DNA of 20,908 bases from Bacillota bacterium (GTDB taxonomy: Bacteria > Bacillota > Clostridia > Christensenellales > Aristaeellaceae). The notes beneath the pieces are model-generated. The model had not been told where the DNA came from. It searched no databases and worked only from the letters and a program-made list of their open reading frames with translations. Location of the stretch: assembly GCA_023411375.1 (NCBI GenBank), contig JAEYOW010000042.1:1-20908 (forward strand), in the 5' to 3' direction. Numbering within the stretch: the first letter of the stretch is position 1; every line of letters begins with the position of its first letter. Both the position numbers and the translations under genes were made by a program. Positions 7,912-15,499 of this stretch are shown in pieces.

Positions 7912-7931
7912 AAACACGGGTGAAACGAGGC

Positions 7932-7975
7932 AAAAAGGGCCGTGAAAAGCTTGTGAAATGCTTTCCACGGCCCTT
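7932..7975 (-). terminator. Intrinsic terminator of the Bce-type operon, between convergent genes
   Basis: AAGGGCCGTG (7935-7944) pairs perfectly with CACGGCCCTT (7966-7975). After one mismatch the stem continues AAAGC/GCTTT around a 9-base loop. On the minus strand the stem runs into TTTTT (complement of 7932-7936), a classic rho-independent terminator. On the plus strand there is no good T-tract, so it probably ends PBP transcripts less well. Confidence 0.85.
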
Positions 7976-8013
7976 CGGTCATGCTGCGAACCCGGCGGTT
8001 CCATAGGCGCAGG

Positions 8014-8184
8014 TTATGCCCGCGTACCCCTAAGCCTTGCCGAGCATCCGTCCGCCGCGCTGAAAATGCCGCAAACGCACATCAGCAGCAGGCATACGGG
8101 CACCAGCAGCAGGCAGGTGAGCGCAAAGCCGCTCCAGAATACCGCGCCACCCAGCGCGCTTTTGAGTTTCTCCTTAGCGTTCAC
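8014..8184 (-). CDS. Small cysteine-rich single-span membrane peptide (hypothetical)
   Basis: I do not recognise a family. A GTG start at 8184 opens a 56-codon frame: VNAKEKLKSALGGAVF, then a hydrophobic stretch of about 25 residues (LTCLLLVPVCLLLMCVCG) rich in Cys, then a short polar tail with Arg (CSARLRGTRA). It has the form of a one-span membrane peptide with the N-terminus probably inside. A moderate ribosome binding site (AGGCGA) lies about 8 bases before GTG, and an in-frame TGA just upstream limits the start. It follows the permease gene by 50 bp and ends 39 bp before the operon terminator, which supports it being the last operon gene. It may be an accessory peptide of the ABC permease, or a chance frame. 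Confidence 0.45.
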   Translation of the reverse strand: MNAKEKLKSALGGAVFWSGFALTCLLLVPVCLLLMCVCGIFSAADGCSARLRGTRA

Positions 8185-8234
8185 AGGTCATTCGCCTGCC
8201 TTTCTTTGAGCGGTTTTTGAATGGCGTGCCGGAC

Positions 8235-10208
8235 TTAATCGCTGACGATCCTGTAATAAACCTTCGCCGTAAGCAGATAGACCAGACCGTACATCAGCGC
8301 GAAAGCCGCGAAGCTTGCCAGCGCGCAGACCACCATCAGAGGGACGTTAAGCATGTGCAAGGCGGAAAACATCACCGTAAGGCACGGGAAAGCGCAGGCA
8401 ATATGGACGCCCGCCACCAACAGCGGCAGGAAAAACACGGTCATAATCTGCGAATTAATGGACCGCTTGATCTCCGACCGGCTGAGGCCAACCTTGCGCA
8501 TGATGCGGTAACGGTCGTTGTCGTCATACCCTTCGGAAATCTGCTTGTAATACATGATCAGAATCATCGCCATGATAAACAGCGCGCTGAGGAACAGGCC
8601 CACAAACAAAAGTCCGCCGTATAGCTCCATCAGCTCGTCCGCAAGCTTCACACGGCTGTCCACAAAGGAGGTGGGAATGCCGCTGGCGCTCAGAGCGGCG
8701 CGCAGCGCGCCGTAGAAGGCAAGCTGCTGCTCATCCGTGCCGTTTAAGTCAAACGAGAGAAGGTGGGAAATGCTGGAGGCATGCTTTCCGTATGCAGCGC
8801 ACTCCTTTTCGTATAGGACGTCAAAGGTTTGCCAGCTATTGACGACGAAGAACTGCATGTTGTAAATGCTGGCAAAAATGGAGCCGTTGGAAAGAGCGGG
8901 CGCAACGCATTTTTTCACGCGGAAGTCCATGTCAAATACGCTTAACGTATCCTCTGGGTGCTCGCCCTTGATGGAGGCCAGAAGGATTTCTCCGTCCTGA
9001 AGCGTTTCGCTTTCGCCAAAGGCTCGGTTATACTCCTCCAGCGGCATGGCCAGCAGGCTCGTAATGCCATCCCCAAAAATTTCCGCTGCGGCGGTGGGTT
9101 CGGTAAGATAGGTGTCGCCCGTCTTATAGCCCGCAAATTCAAGAAAGGTATAGCTGATAACGTTGCTCTTTTCTAGCCCCGCCGCTGCGAGCTGGTCGTC
9201 GGTCAGCGCGTTTAACTCATCCGTACGCTCGTAATCCTTTGTCTGTACGGAGATGTCGCCGGAAACGCGCGCGTCGATCATATCTCCCATACCCATCCAA
9301 AGCGCCACGGTGGAAAACACCATCACCAGCACCATGGTGGACAGGATGCAGATGTTTGCAAGGCCGATGGCGTTGCGCTTCATGCGGTAGATCATACCGG
9401 ATAGGCTGATGAAATGGTCGGTGCGGTAATAAAAACGCTTGTTGCGCTTGAGCAGCTTCAGCACCGCCACGCTGCCGGCCGTGAACAGCAGGTAGGTGCC
9501 CGCGATGACCAAAAGCACCGCTACAAAGAAAAGAAAGATGGAGGCGGCCGCGTTTTTGACCGTCAGGCTGAGCCAGTAGCCCGCGCCCAGGGTGACTACG
9601 CCAAGCAGCGCCAGCAACCAGCGGGCTTTGGGCTCGCGCTCGCCTACCTCGCCGCCGCGCAATAGCTCGATCGGCTTGGACGTATGAATCTGCCTGAGGG
9701 AGTTAAGAAAAATAAGCGCAAACGTCGCGCCGGTGATGGTAAGCGTCAAGACCATTGCCTGGGAAGAGACGTAGAACGTAGGCAGCGCGATATCGCCCAG
9801 CATCCGGCTAAGCAGCATGTACATCAGCCTGTCCAGCAAAATGCCGAACCCAAAGCCGCCCAGCAGGCTTAGCAGCAGGATAAAAAGCGTTTCCCAGCCC
9901 ACCACGCGGCCGATGTGCTTTTTCTCCATGCCGAGAATGTTAAAAAGGCCGAATTCCCGCTTGCGTCGCTTCATCAGGAAGCTGTTGGTGTAAAAAAGGA
10001 AGACGACGCTGAACACCGACGTTACAAAAACGCCGAGCTGGAGCGAAAACATAAGCGTGTCCGAGCCGAGGCTGGGGTTGGAGGACAGCGAGCAGATGAT
10101 GTAAAGCATCGCTGTGGTGATGATGGCGGTCAGCAGATAGGGATAGTAAACCTTGCGGTTTTTGCGGATGTTTGTTAGCGCCAGCCGCGCGAAAAAGCCC
10201 TTACGCAT
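8235..10208 (-). CDS. BceB-type ABC transporter permease (FtsX-like)
   Basis: Membrane subunit of a peptide-sensing/detoxifying ABC transporter of the BceAB type, which protects lipid II-cycle targets from antimicrobial peptides and signals to the partner kinase. The 657-residue protein has the family layout: about ten membrane helices with a large extracytoplasmic domain of some 200 residues (about 308-520) between helices 7 and 8. YYKQISEGYDDNDRYRIMRK shortly after helix 8 is a hallmark of BceB-like permeases. The start at ATG 10208 overlaps the ATPase stop by 8 bases (ATGCGTAA), with GGTGG 8 bases upstream, so the two are translationally coupled. Which peptide it recognises cannot be read from sequence. 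Confidence 0.9.
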   Translation of the reverse strand: MRKGFFARLALTNIRKNRKVYYPYLLTAIITTAMLYIICSLSSNPSLGSDTLMFSLQLGVFVTSVFSVVFLFYTNSFLMKRRKREFGLFNILGMEKKHIGRVVGWETLFILLLSLLGGFGFGILLDRLMYMLLSRMLGDIALPTFYVSSQAMVLTLTITGATFALIFLNSLRQIHTSKPIELLRGGEVGEREPKARWLLALLGVVTLGAGYWLSLTVKNAAASIFLFFVAVLLVIAGTYLLFTAGSVAVLKLLKRNKRFYYRTDHFISLSGMIYRMKRNAIGLANICILSTMVLVMVFSTVALWMGMGDMIDARVSGDISVQTKDYERTDELNALTDDQLAAAGLEKSNVISYTFLEFAGYKTGDTYLTEPTAAAEIFGDGITSLLAMPLEEYNRAFGESETLQDGEILLASIKGEHPEDTLSVFDMDFRVKKCVAPALSNGSIFASIYNMQFFVVNSWQTFDVLYEKECAAYGKHASSISHLLSFDLNGTDEQQLAFYGALRAALSASGIPTSFVDSRVKLADELMELYGGLLFVGLFLSALFIMAMILIMYYKQISEGYDDNDRYRIMRKVGLSRSEIKRSINSQIMTVFFLPLLVAGVHIACAFPCLTVMFSALHMLNVPLMVVCALASFAAFALMYGLVYLLTAKVYYRIVSD

Positions 10209-10968
10209 GCCTCGCACCACCCGTCGCGATCATCGTCAGCGTATCGGAAATTTTCTGGTACAGCTCCTCGGTGCTGCTTTGGGCGCGGTAGAGCTGGTGG
10301 AAAACCTCCCCGTCCTTGATAAACAGCACGCGCCCCGCGTGGCTGGCTGCTTTGACCGAGTGCGTCACCATCAGGATGGTCTGGCCGTCGCGGTTGATTT
10401 CACCGAACAGGTCCAGCAGGCCGTCGGACGCGCGGCTGTCAAGCGCGCCGGTAGGCTCGTCCGCCAGCACGAGCTGCGGATTGGTGATCAGCGCGCGGGC
10501 CACGGCGGCGCGCTGCTTCTGCCCGCCGGAAATTTCGTAGGGGTATTTGGATAAAATGCCGCCGATGCCCAGCTTTTGCGCGATGGGCTCCAGGCGCTTT
10601 TCCATTTCCGTATAGCCTTTTCCGGCAAGCACCAGGGGCAAAAAGATATTGTCGCGCACGGAAAAGGTATCCAGCAGGTTGAAGTCCTGAAAAACAAAGC
10701 CCAGATTGTCGCGGCGGAAGGCGGAGATTTCCTTTTCGCTGATGCCCACAAGGCTCTTTCCATTTAACAGCACCTGCCCGCGCGTGGGTTTATCAAGCGC
10801 GGCCAGAATATTCAGCAGCGTGGTTTTGCCGCTGCCGCTTTCGCCCATGATGGCGACAAATTCGCCCGCTTCCACGGTAAAGCTGACGTCGCTCAGCGCC
10901 TGAACCTGATTGCCGCCAAAGCGCGTCACATATATTTTTTGCAGATGATCAACTTCCAACATAGCCAT
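10201..10968 (-). CDS. BceA-type ABC transporter ATP-binding protein
   Basis: Cytoplasmic ATPase that powers the adjacent permease. The 255 residues contain Walker A GESGSGKT (42-49), Q-loop FVFQDFNLLD (Gln94), signature SGGQK (147-151), Walker B LVLADE (166-171) and switch His203. FNLLDTFSVRDNI is typical of the MacB/LolD/BceA branch. Start chosen at ATG 10968 because AAGGAGG lies 8 bases upstream; the open frame runs further upstream without a ribosome site. It has its own predicted promoter and regulator box (11002-11074), as in Bacillus, where BceR-type regulators induce the transporter separately from the two-component genes. Confidence 0.93.
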   Translation of the reverse strand: MAMLEVDHLQKIYVTRFGGNQVQALSDVSFTVEAGEFVAIMGESGSGKTTLLNILAALDKPTRGQVLLNGKSLVGISEKEISAFRRDNLGFVFQDFNLLDTFSVRDNIFLPLVLAGKGYTEMEKRLEPIAQKLGIGGILSKYPYEISGGQKQRAAVARALITNPQLVLADEPTGALDSRASDGLLDLFGEINRDGQTILMVTHSVKAASHAGRVLFIKDGEVFHQLYRAQSSTEELYQKISDTLTMIATGGARHA

Positions 10969-11001
10969 TTGGCATGCCTCCTTATTGCTTGGTACGGGTA
11001 A

Positions 11002-11030
11002 AGTATAGCGCGGCGGCATGCTGCGTGCCA
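11002..11030 (-). promoter_or_regulatory. Predicted inducible promoter of the ABC transporter genes
   Basis: Minus strand TATACT (11002-11007) is a good -10. At 17 bp spacing the -35 position holds TGGCAC (11025-11030), a poor match. A weak -35 fits a promoter that needs an activator; the candidate activator box lies just upstream. Confidence 0.5.
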
Positions 11031-11040
11031 TCGGGATGGC

Positions 11041-11074
11041 TTACATTTGAAAAAGGAACCTTACAACTTTGCAA
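11041..11074 (-). promoter_or_regulatory. Candidate BceR-like response-regulator binding sites
   Basis: Minus strand TTGCA-AAGT-TGTAA (11061-11074) is a one-mismatch version of the inverted repeat TNACA-N4-TGTAA described for BceR-type regulators. A second TGTAA half-site lies exactly 20 bp closer to the promoter (11041-11045), on the same helix face. Both are upstream of the weak -35. The match is from reading, not from a scored search. Confidence 0.5.
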
Positions 11075-11090
11075 GATGGACACAACCGGA

Positions 11091-12101
11091 TTATTCCAAG
11101 CGCGTTTGGATGTGCTCAAGCCCAACCGTCGCGCGCGTGCCGCGCCCGGGCTCGGACTGAATAGAGATGGTATGCCCCAGCCGCGTAAGCACCTGCTTGC
11201 ACAAGTACAACCCAAGGCCGGTGGCACGCTTGTCGCCGCGGCCATTGTAGCCCGTATACCCCTGCTCGAATACCCGGGGCAGGTCCTCCGGCGCGATGCC
11301 GATCCCCGTGTCCTCCACAATAAGCGATTGGCTTGCCTCGTCGGCACGAATGGTGACGGAGCCGCGCCTGGTGTATTTAACGGCGTTGGAAAGCAACTGC
11401 TCCAGCGCGAACACAAGCCACTTTTCGTCCGTCAATACCATCAGGGAGGTATCGTGATAGTTAAGCTTCAGCTTTTTCTGGATAAACAGCGGCGCGAACT
11501 TTCGCACCGCCTGCCTAACAATATCGCATAGCGGACAGGTTTTGAGCACGTAATCGGTTGAGTCGCCATTAAGGCGCACATAGTTGAGCGCCATATCCAC
11601 ATACTGCTCGATTTTGAAAAGCTCCGCGCCAAGCTGCGCCGCCTGCCCGCTCTGCTGGGATTGGAGCAACAGGCGCATGGCCGAGATGGGTACCTTGATC
11701 TGATGCGCCCAAAGGGAATAGTAATCGCGCTGGGCGCGGCCCGCGCTTTCGGCTTTTTCGGCCGCCGCCGCGCTATTCTCCAGCGCCAGGCAAAGAAGGG
11801 CGTGATAGTCGTCCTCGATCAATCCTCTGGGAGCGGGAAGGGCAGCCGCGTCGCTCAAGGCGGCATGCAAAAGGCGGCGAAGCTGCACGTGTCGGCGCAG
11901 GTAGCGGGAAAAATCCACCCCCACGGTAAGCATACCAAAAAAAAAGCAGAGGACGCACGCGTATGTTACGCCGGAGAGCGGAAGCCCGAAAAGCGCTGAG
12001 AAAAGAGCGAACACGCCCATGCACGCCAGTAAAAACAGCCCGGTCTTCCAGCGGTCCCGTAAGAAGGCGCTAAACACGCCGTCTAAATCGTCTCTGCTCA
12101 T
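11091..12101 (-). CDS. BceS-type intramembrane-sensing histidine kinase
   Basis: Membrane kinase that phosphorylates the adjacent response regulator. The 336 residues start with two membrane helices (about 20-38 and 44-62) joined by a loop of only a few residues, so there is no extracellular sensor domain. Such kinases take their signal from a BceAB-type transporter. The phospho-acceptor is His133 in WAHQIKVPIS, typical of the BceS group. The ATPase domain has an N box (EQLLSNAVKY), a G1 box (DTGIGIAPEDLP) and a G2 box (TGLGLYL). The start ATG overlaps the regulator stop as ATGA, showing coupled translation. Complete, with no odd residues seen. Confidence 0.93.
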   Translation of the reverse strand: MSRDDLDGVFSAFLRDRWKTGLFLLACMGVFALFSALFGLPLSGVTYACVLCFFFGMLTVGVDFSRYLRRHVQLRRLLHAALSDAAALPAPRGLIEDDYHALLCLALENSAAAAEKAESAGRAQRDYYSLWAHQIKVPISAMRLLLQSQQSGQAAQLGAELFKIEQYVDMALNYVRLNGDSTDYVLKTCPLCDIVRQAVRKFAPLFIQKKLKLNYHDTSLMVLTDEKWLVFALEQLLSNAVKYTRRGSVTIRADEASQSLIVEDTGIGIAPEDLPRVFEQGYTGYNGRGDKRATGLGLYLCKQVLTRLGHTISIQSEPGRGTRATVGLEHIQTRLE

Positions 12102-12769
12102 TCGATGATGTACCCCATGCCTTTCCTGGTTTTAATCAACTCGGGCACGCCCGCGCCCTCCAGCTTTTTACGGAGCCTTGTGACGTTAACCGTCAGGGTG
12201 TTTTCATCCACATACGCGTCGGTTTCCCACAGTCGGTTCATCAGCGCGTCGCGGCTGACAATTTCCCCCTTGTGCTCCAGCAGCACGGACAAAATTCTGT
12301 TTTCGTTCTTTGTCAGCTCCGTCTTTTGGCCTTGGTAGGCGAGCGTGCCGTCCGCAGTATTAAGCAGCACGTCGCCGTGAGTGAGAATAGGCACCTGCCC
12401 GCCAAAATCATAGGTGCGGCGCAAAAGCGCCTGTACCTTCGCCATGAGCACGGCAAGGTCGAAGGGTTTGGCGATAAAATCATCCGCGCCGGCGCTTAGG
12501 GCCATCAGAATATTCATATTGTCGGAAGCGGAGGAGATGAAAACGATGGGCACCTTGCTTACCTTACGCATCTCCGAGCACCAGTGGTAGCCGTCAAAAA
12601 AAGGAAGCGAGATATCCATTAAAACAAGCTGCGGGTCAAAGGCGGCAAACTCGGCAAGAACATGCTGAAAATCACCCACGCCACGGGACTCAAAGCCCCA
12701 GCGCGCCATGTAGGCGCAGAGCGCGGCGGTGATGACCTCGTCGTCCTCAACGATAAAAATGCGGTACAT
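12098..12769 (-). CDS. BceR-type response regulator (OmpR family)
   Basis: DNA-binding regulator paired with the kinase downstream; it probably activates the ABC transporter promoter at 11002-11030. The 223 residues have a receiver domain with acidic pair Asp9-Asp10, phospho-acceptor Asp52 in VLMDISLP and Lys101 in IAKPFD, then a winged-helix OmpR/PhoB-type domain (about 127-223) ending GYIIE. The start at 12769 is supported by AAGGAG 8-9 bases upstream. First gene of the operon, with its own strong promoter at 12802-12830. Confidence 0.94.
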   Translation of the reverse strand: MYRIFIVEDDEVITAALCAYMARWGFESRGVGDFQHVLAEFAAFDPQLVLMDISLPFFDGYHWCSEMRKVSKVPIVFISSASDNMNILMALSAGADDFIAKPFDLAVLMAKVQALLRRTYDFGGQVPILTHGDVLLNTADGTLAYQGQKTELTKNENRILSVLLEHKGEIVSRDALMNRLWETDAYVDENTLTVNVTRLRKKLEGAGVPELIKTRKGMGYIIE

Positions 12770-12801
12770 TGGCGCTGCTCCTTTGCTGTCAGGATACGCT
12801 T

Positions 12802-12830
12802 ATTATACGCCATGGCCGCGCGGCGGACAA
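12802..12830 (-). promoter_or_regulatory. Promoter of the two-component system genes
   Basis: Minus strand TTGTCC (12825-12830) and perfect TATAAT (12802-12807) are separated by 17 bp, about 33 bases upstream of the regulator start. No TNACA-N4-TGTAA box was seen upstream, which suggests basal rather than induced expression. Confidence 0.7.
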
Positions 12831-12950
12831 GAGGAAGCGACTTGCTTTGACAATCCACAACCCGCACCACCTTGTCGATACGCTAAGCAGGAATGCGGGA
12901 TGCGCGATAAGCCGGAAAAGTGTGGACGCATATTTAATCCATGCTGGCAG

Positions 12951-12979
12951 TAGCTTTTCAGCCGACCCTATGATACAAT
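12951..12979 (+). promoter_or_regulatory. Possible promoter of the diguanylate cyclase gene
   Basis: TACAAT (12974-12979) is a fair -10, and an overlapping TATGAT (12970-12975) is an alternative. The -35 position at 17 bp holds TAGCTT (12951-12956), a poor match. This is the best candidate in the 238-bp gap shared with the response regulator; the rest of the gap holds nothing I recognise. Confidence 0.35.
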
Positions 12980-13007
12980 AAATGGATACAGCCGGGAGGG
13001 ATACGAT

Positions 13008-15473
13008 ATGGTTCGTCTGCGCCGAGCGCTTTGCGTCCTTTTGCTCGCTATACTTATACAGCCGCTTGCTTTCGCTGCCGCCCATCAGGCCAGGTCAGCC
13101 CAGTCCCGCCTGGTACGGGTTGCCTTTCCCATACAGAAGGGGTGGACCTATCTGGACGAAAATGGAGATTATGCTGGTTATACCTATGAATTTCTGGAGG
13201 AAATCGCACAGTATACGGGCTGGGAATATGAGTTCGTTCAGGTAGGCGGAGATCTTAATGAAAGCCTGAGCACAGCGCTGGATATGCTGGAGGCCGGCGA
13301 GCTTGATCTGCTGGGCGGCATGCTGTACAGCCCGGAGCTGGGCGAGAAATACGACTATGCCAGCAACAGCTACGGTCAGGCTCAGACGGTACTTCAGACC
13401 CTGGCGGAAAAAGCCCCGACGGTCAGCATTAATTCTCAGATTGAACAGGAACTGAAAGTGGCGGTGCTCGACCAAGGAACACAGCGAATTAACGAGCTGG
13501 AGGATTATTGCAAAATGAACCTCATCAGCCCGGTTTATGTCCGCTGCCAAACCGAGGAGGAGCAGGTCGCGGCTTTGCATGACGGGCGCGCCGACGTTAT
13601 GCTCAACGTTAGTGTAAATCCGGTGACGGGGGTTCGAACCATCGCGAGCTTCGCACCCCGGCCATTTTATTTTGTCACGGCGAAGAACAGCGACAAGGGC
13701 CTGATGAAGGAACTGAACGAGGCGATCTTCTATATAGAGCAGACGGACCCGAACCTTATCTCCAGCCTTTCGGAAAAATACTTTGCCCTCGGAACGGCTG
13801 ATCTTGTTCTGACAGAGGAAGAAAAAACATACATCGGCAAAGCGGATACGCTCCGCGTTGCCATGCTGGCGGATCAGCCGCCATACCAATATGTAAATCA
13901 GCGGACTGGCGAAGCGGTTGGCATTACGAAGGATATGCTCTCGCTGATAGAGCAAAAAACAGGGCTTCGCTTTGAACTGGTATTTGTGACGGGGATCGAG
14001 GCTTTTGCCGATATGGCGGCCGAGGAAAACATCGCGATGTTCGCCGGCTTTCCCTACCATTATGGGTTGGCCCGGAAAGCCGATGTCGCCCTGACGCGGC
14101 CCTATGCGTCAGCCCCCTATATGTTGCTGACGAAGGCTTCGACATCAATCGAAAACAAGGTGGGTAAACGGTTGGCGCTGGTGGAAAGCCGCATTGATTC
14201 AAAACGGCTGATTGGAGATCCTGTGTATTTTGCGACAACCGCTGAATGCATTCAGGCCGTGGCGCAGGGGACGGCGGATTACACCTATACGGACGCTTAT
14301 TCGGCGCAGTATTACCTTGGGTTGCCGGAGTTTGGCGAACTGCGGGCGATTCCGCAAAATATCGAGCCACGTAAAATCGCCATCGGCATCGTCAAGCCGG
14401 TCAATCATACGCTGCTTACCATTTTAAACAAAACCATCCTCAGTCTTTCCGCGGAGGAACGCCAGGGAATTGTGAACCAAAACCTGATTATCGGCCAGCC
14501 CGTGACCCTGAACGATTATGTGCGCAGAAACCCCGTAACCGCTATCGCCGTTGTCAGCGGGGTTTTAGCGGTGATTATGCTGATGGTGCTAATGATGATG
14601 ATTCAAAAAAGCAAGGCCGCCAGAAAGGCCTCCTTGCAGCTAAAGCGCCATCAGCGGGTGCTTGAATTGCTAACCGATCACTTTTTTGAGTATGACCTGA
14701 ACACTCGAAAGTTGATGATCTCCTCCAAAGCGATCGATGACGATACGAGGCAATCGGTACAGGCGTATGATTTTACGTCGCAGGCGGACGGCGGACCTAT
14801 GGCGTCGTTCCTAAATGCCGTAACCTCCGTGCCCGGCCCGTGGACGGAGGCGCGTGTGTTATGCCCGGATGAGAAGATGCACTGGATTCGCTTGATTAAG
14901 GAAACGGTGAGCGATGGGCAGGGAAAGCCGGCGTATATTATTGGACGCTTTCAGATTATCGATAAGGAGCACAAGGAGAAGGAACGCCTGGTGGAGCGTG
15001 CCGAGCATGACAGTCTGACGCAGGTGCTTAATGCCCAGACGGTTCGCCGAAGAACGACAAAGGCCATTAACAGCCTCGCGCCTGGGCAAAATGGCGCGCT
15101 GCTGCTGGTGGATGTGGATCATTTCAAGCAGATCAATGATGTCTACGGGCATATGGCGGGCGACCAGGCGCTGGTACGGCTGGCTGAATACCTGCGCGGC
15201 AGCTTTCGAGAGGATGATGTGGTCGGACGGCCGGGCGGCGACGAGTTCATGATCTTCATGCGCGGGGTGCGTGAACGCGCAGCGCTGGAGGAGCGGTGCG
15301 ACGCCCTTTGCCGCGCTGTGGAAGAACTGAACTGCGAGGCGCCGTTGTCCATCAGCGTAGGAGCGAGCCTGGTTAAAACGGGTGATTCTTATGAGGACGC
15401 ATACCGCAAGGCCGACAGGGCGCTGTACCGCGCAAAGGAATTGGGGCGCGGCTGCTATTGGCTTGCTGAGTGA
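13008..15473 (+). CDS. Membrane diguanylate cyclase with two periplasmic-binding-type sensor domains
   Basis: Likely makes cyclic di-GMP from two GTP in response to an external small ligand. The 821 residues comprise a signal peptide (MVRLRRALCVLLLAIL, ending near AFAAA), two tandem bacterial extracellular solute-binding family 3-type domains (about 36-255 and 280-490), one membrane helix (about 509-533), a PAS-like segment (about 550-650) and a GGDEF domain. The active motif GGDEF (743-747) is intact, and R734-E-D-D737 lies five residues before it, matching the RxxD product-inhibition site. DVDHFKQINDVYGH is also canonical. The start at 13008 has GGGAGG 8 bases upstream. It stands alone on the plus strand, and its stop is 26 bp from the convergent GTPase stop without a visible terminator. 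The ligand is probably amino acid-like by family; the sequence does not show which. Confidence 0.92.
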   Translation: MVRLRRALCVLLLAILIQPLAFAAAHQARSAQSRLVRVAFPIQKGWTYLDENGDYAGYTYEFLEEIAQYTGWEYEFVQVGGDLNESLSTALDMLEAGELDLLGGMLYSPELGEKYDYASNSYGQAQTVLQTLAEKAPTVSINSQIEQELKVAVLDQGTQRINELEDYCKMNLISPVYVRCQTEEEQVAALHDGRADVMLNVSVNPVTGVRTIASFAPRPFYFVTAKNSDKGLMKELNEAIFYIEQTDPNLISSLSEKYFALGTADLVLTEEEKTYIGKADTLRVAMLADQPPYQYVNQRTGEAVGITKDMLSLIEQKTGLRFELVFVTGIEAFADMAAEENIAMFAGFPYHYGLARKADVALTRPYASAPYMLLTKASTSIENKVGKRLALVESRIDSKRLIGDPVYFATTAECIQAVAQGTADYTYTDAYSAQYYLGLPEFGELRAIPQNIEPRKIAIGIVKPVNHTLLTILNKTILSLSAEERQGIVNQNLIIGQPVTLNDYVRRNPVTAIAVVSGVLAVIMLMVLMMMIQKSKAARKASLQLKRHQRVLELLTDHFFEYDLNTRKLMISSKAIDDDTRQSVQAYDFTSQADGGPMASFLNAVTSVPGPWTEARVLCPDEKMHWIRLIKETVSDGQGKPAYIIGRFQIIDKEHKEKERLVERAEHDSLTQVLNAQTVRRRTTKAINSLAPGQNGALLLVDVDHFKQINDVYGHMAGDQALVRLAEYLRGSFREDDVVGRPGGDEFMIFMRGVRERAALEERCDALCRAVEELNCEAPLSISVGASLVKTGDSYEDAYRKADRALYRAKELGRGCYWLAE

Positions 15474-15499
15474 GGAAGCAAAAAATATCAGGCGGCAGC

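Noticed and set aside
8177..8191. Mini-ORF ATG ACC TGT GAA CGC TAA overlapping the start of the small membrane peptide gene
   Set aside because: Five codons only. It could be a leader peptide, but there is no supporting feature beyond the shared ribosome site.
12846..12876. TTGACA (12847-12852) and the GACAA...TTGTC inverted pair in the gap before the cyclase gene
   Set aside because: No -10-like hexamer at 16-18 bp from TTGACA. The inverted pair is only 5 bp with an 18-bp gap, likely chance.
13095..14060. Minus-strand 321-codon open frame opposite the diguanylate cyclase
   Set aside because: Antisense of two clear binding-protein domains; no domain in its own translation.
15474..15499. Possible terminator between the convergent cyclase and GTPase genes
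   Set aside because: Only 26 bases with no stem-loop; nothing to support a terminator.
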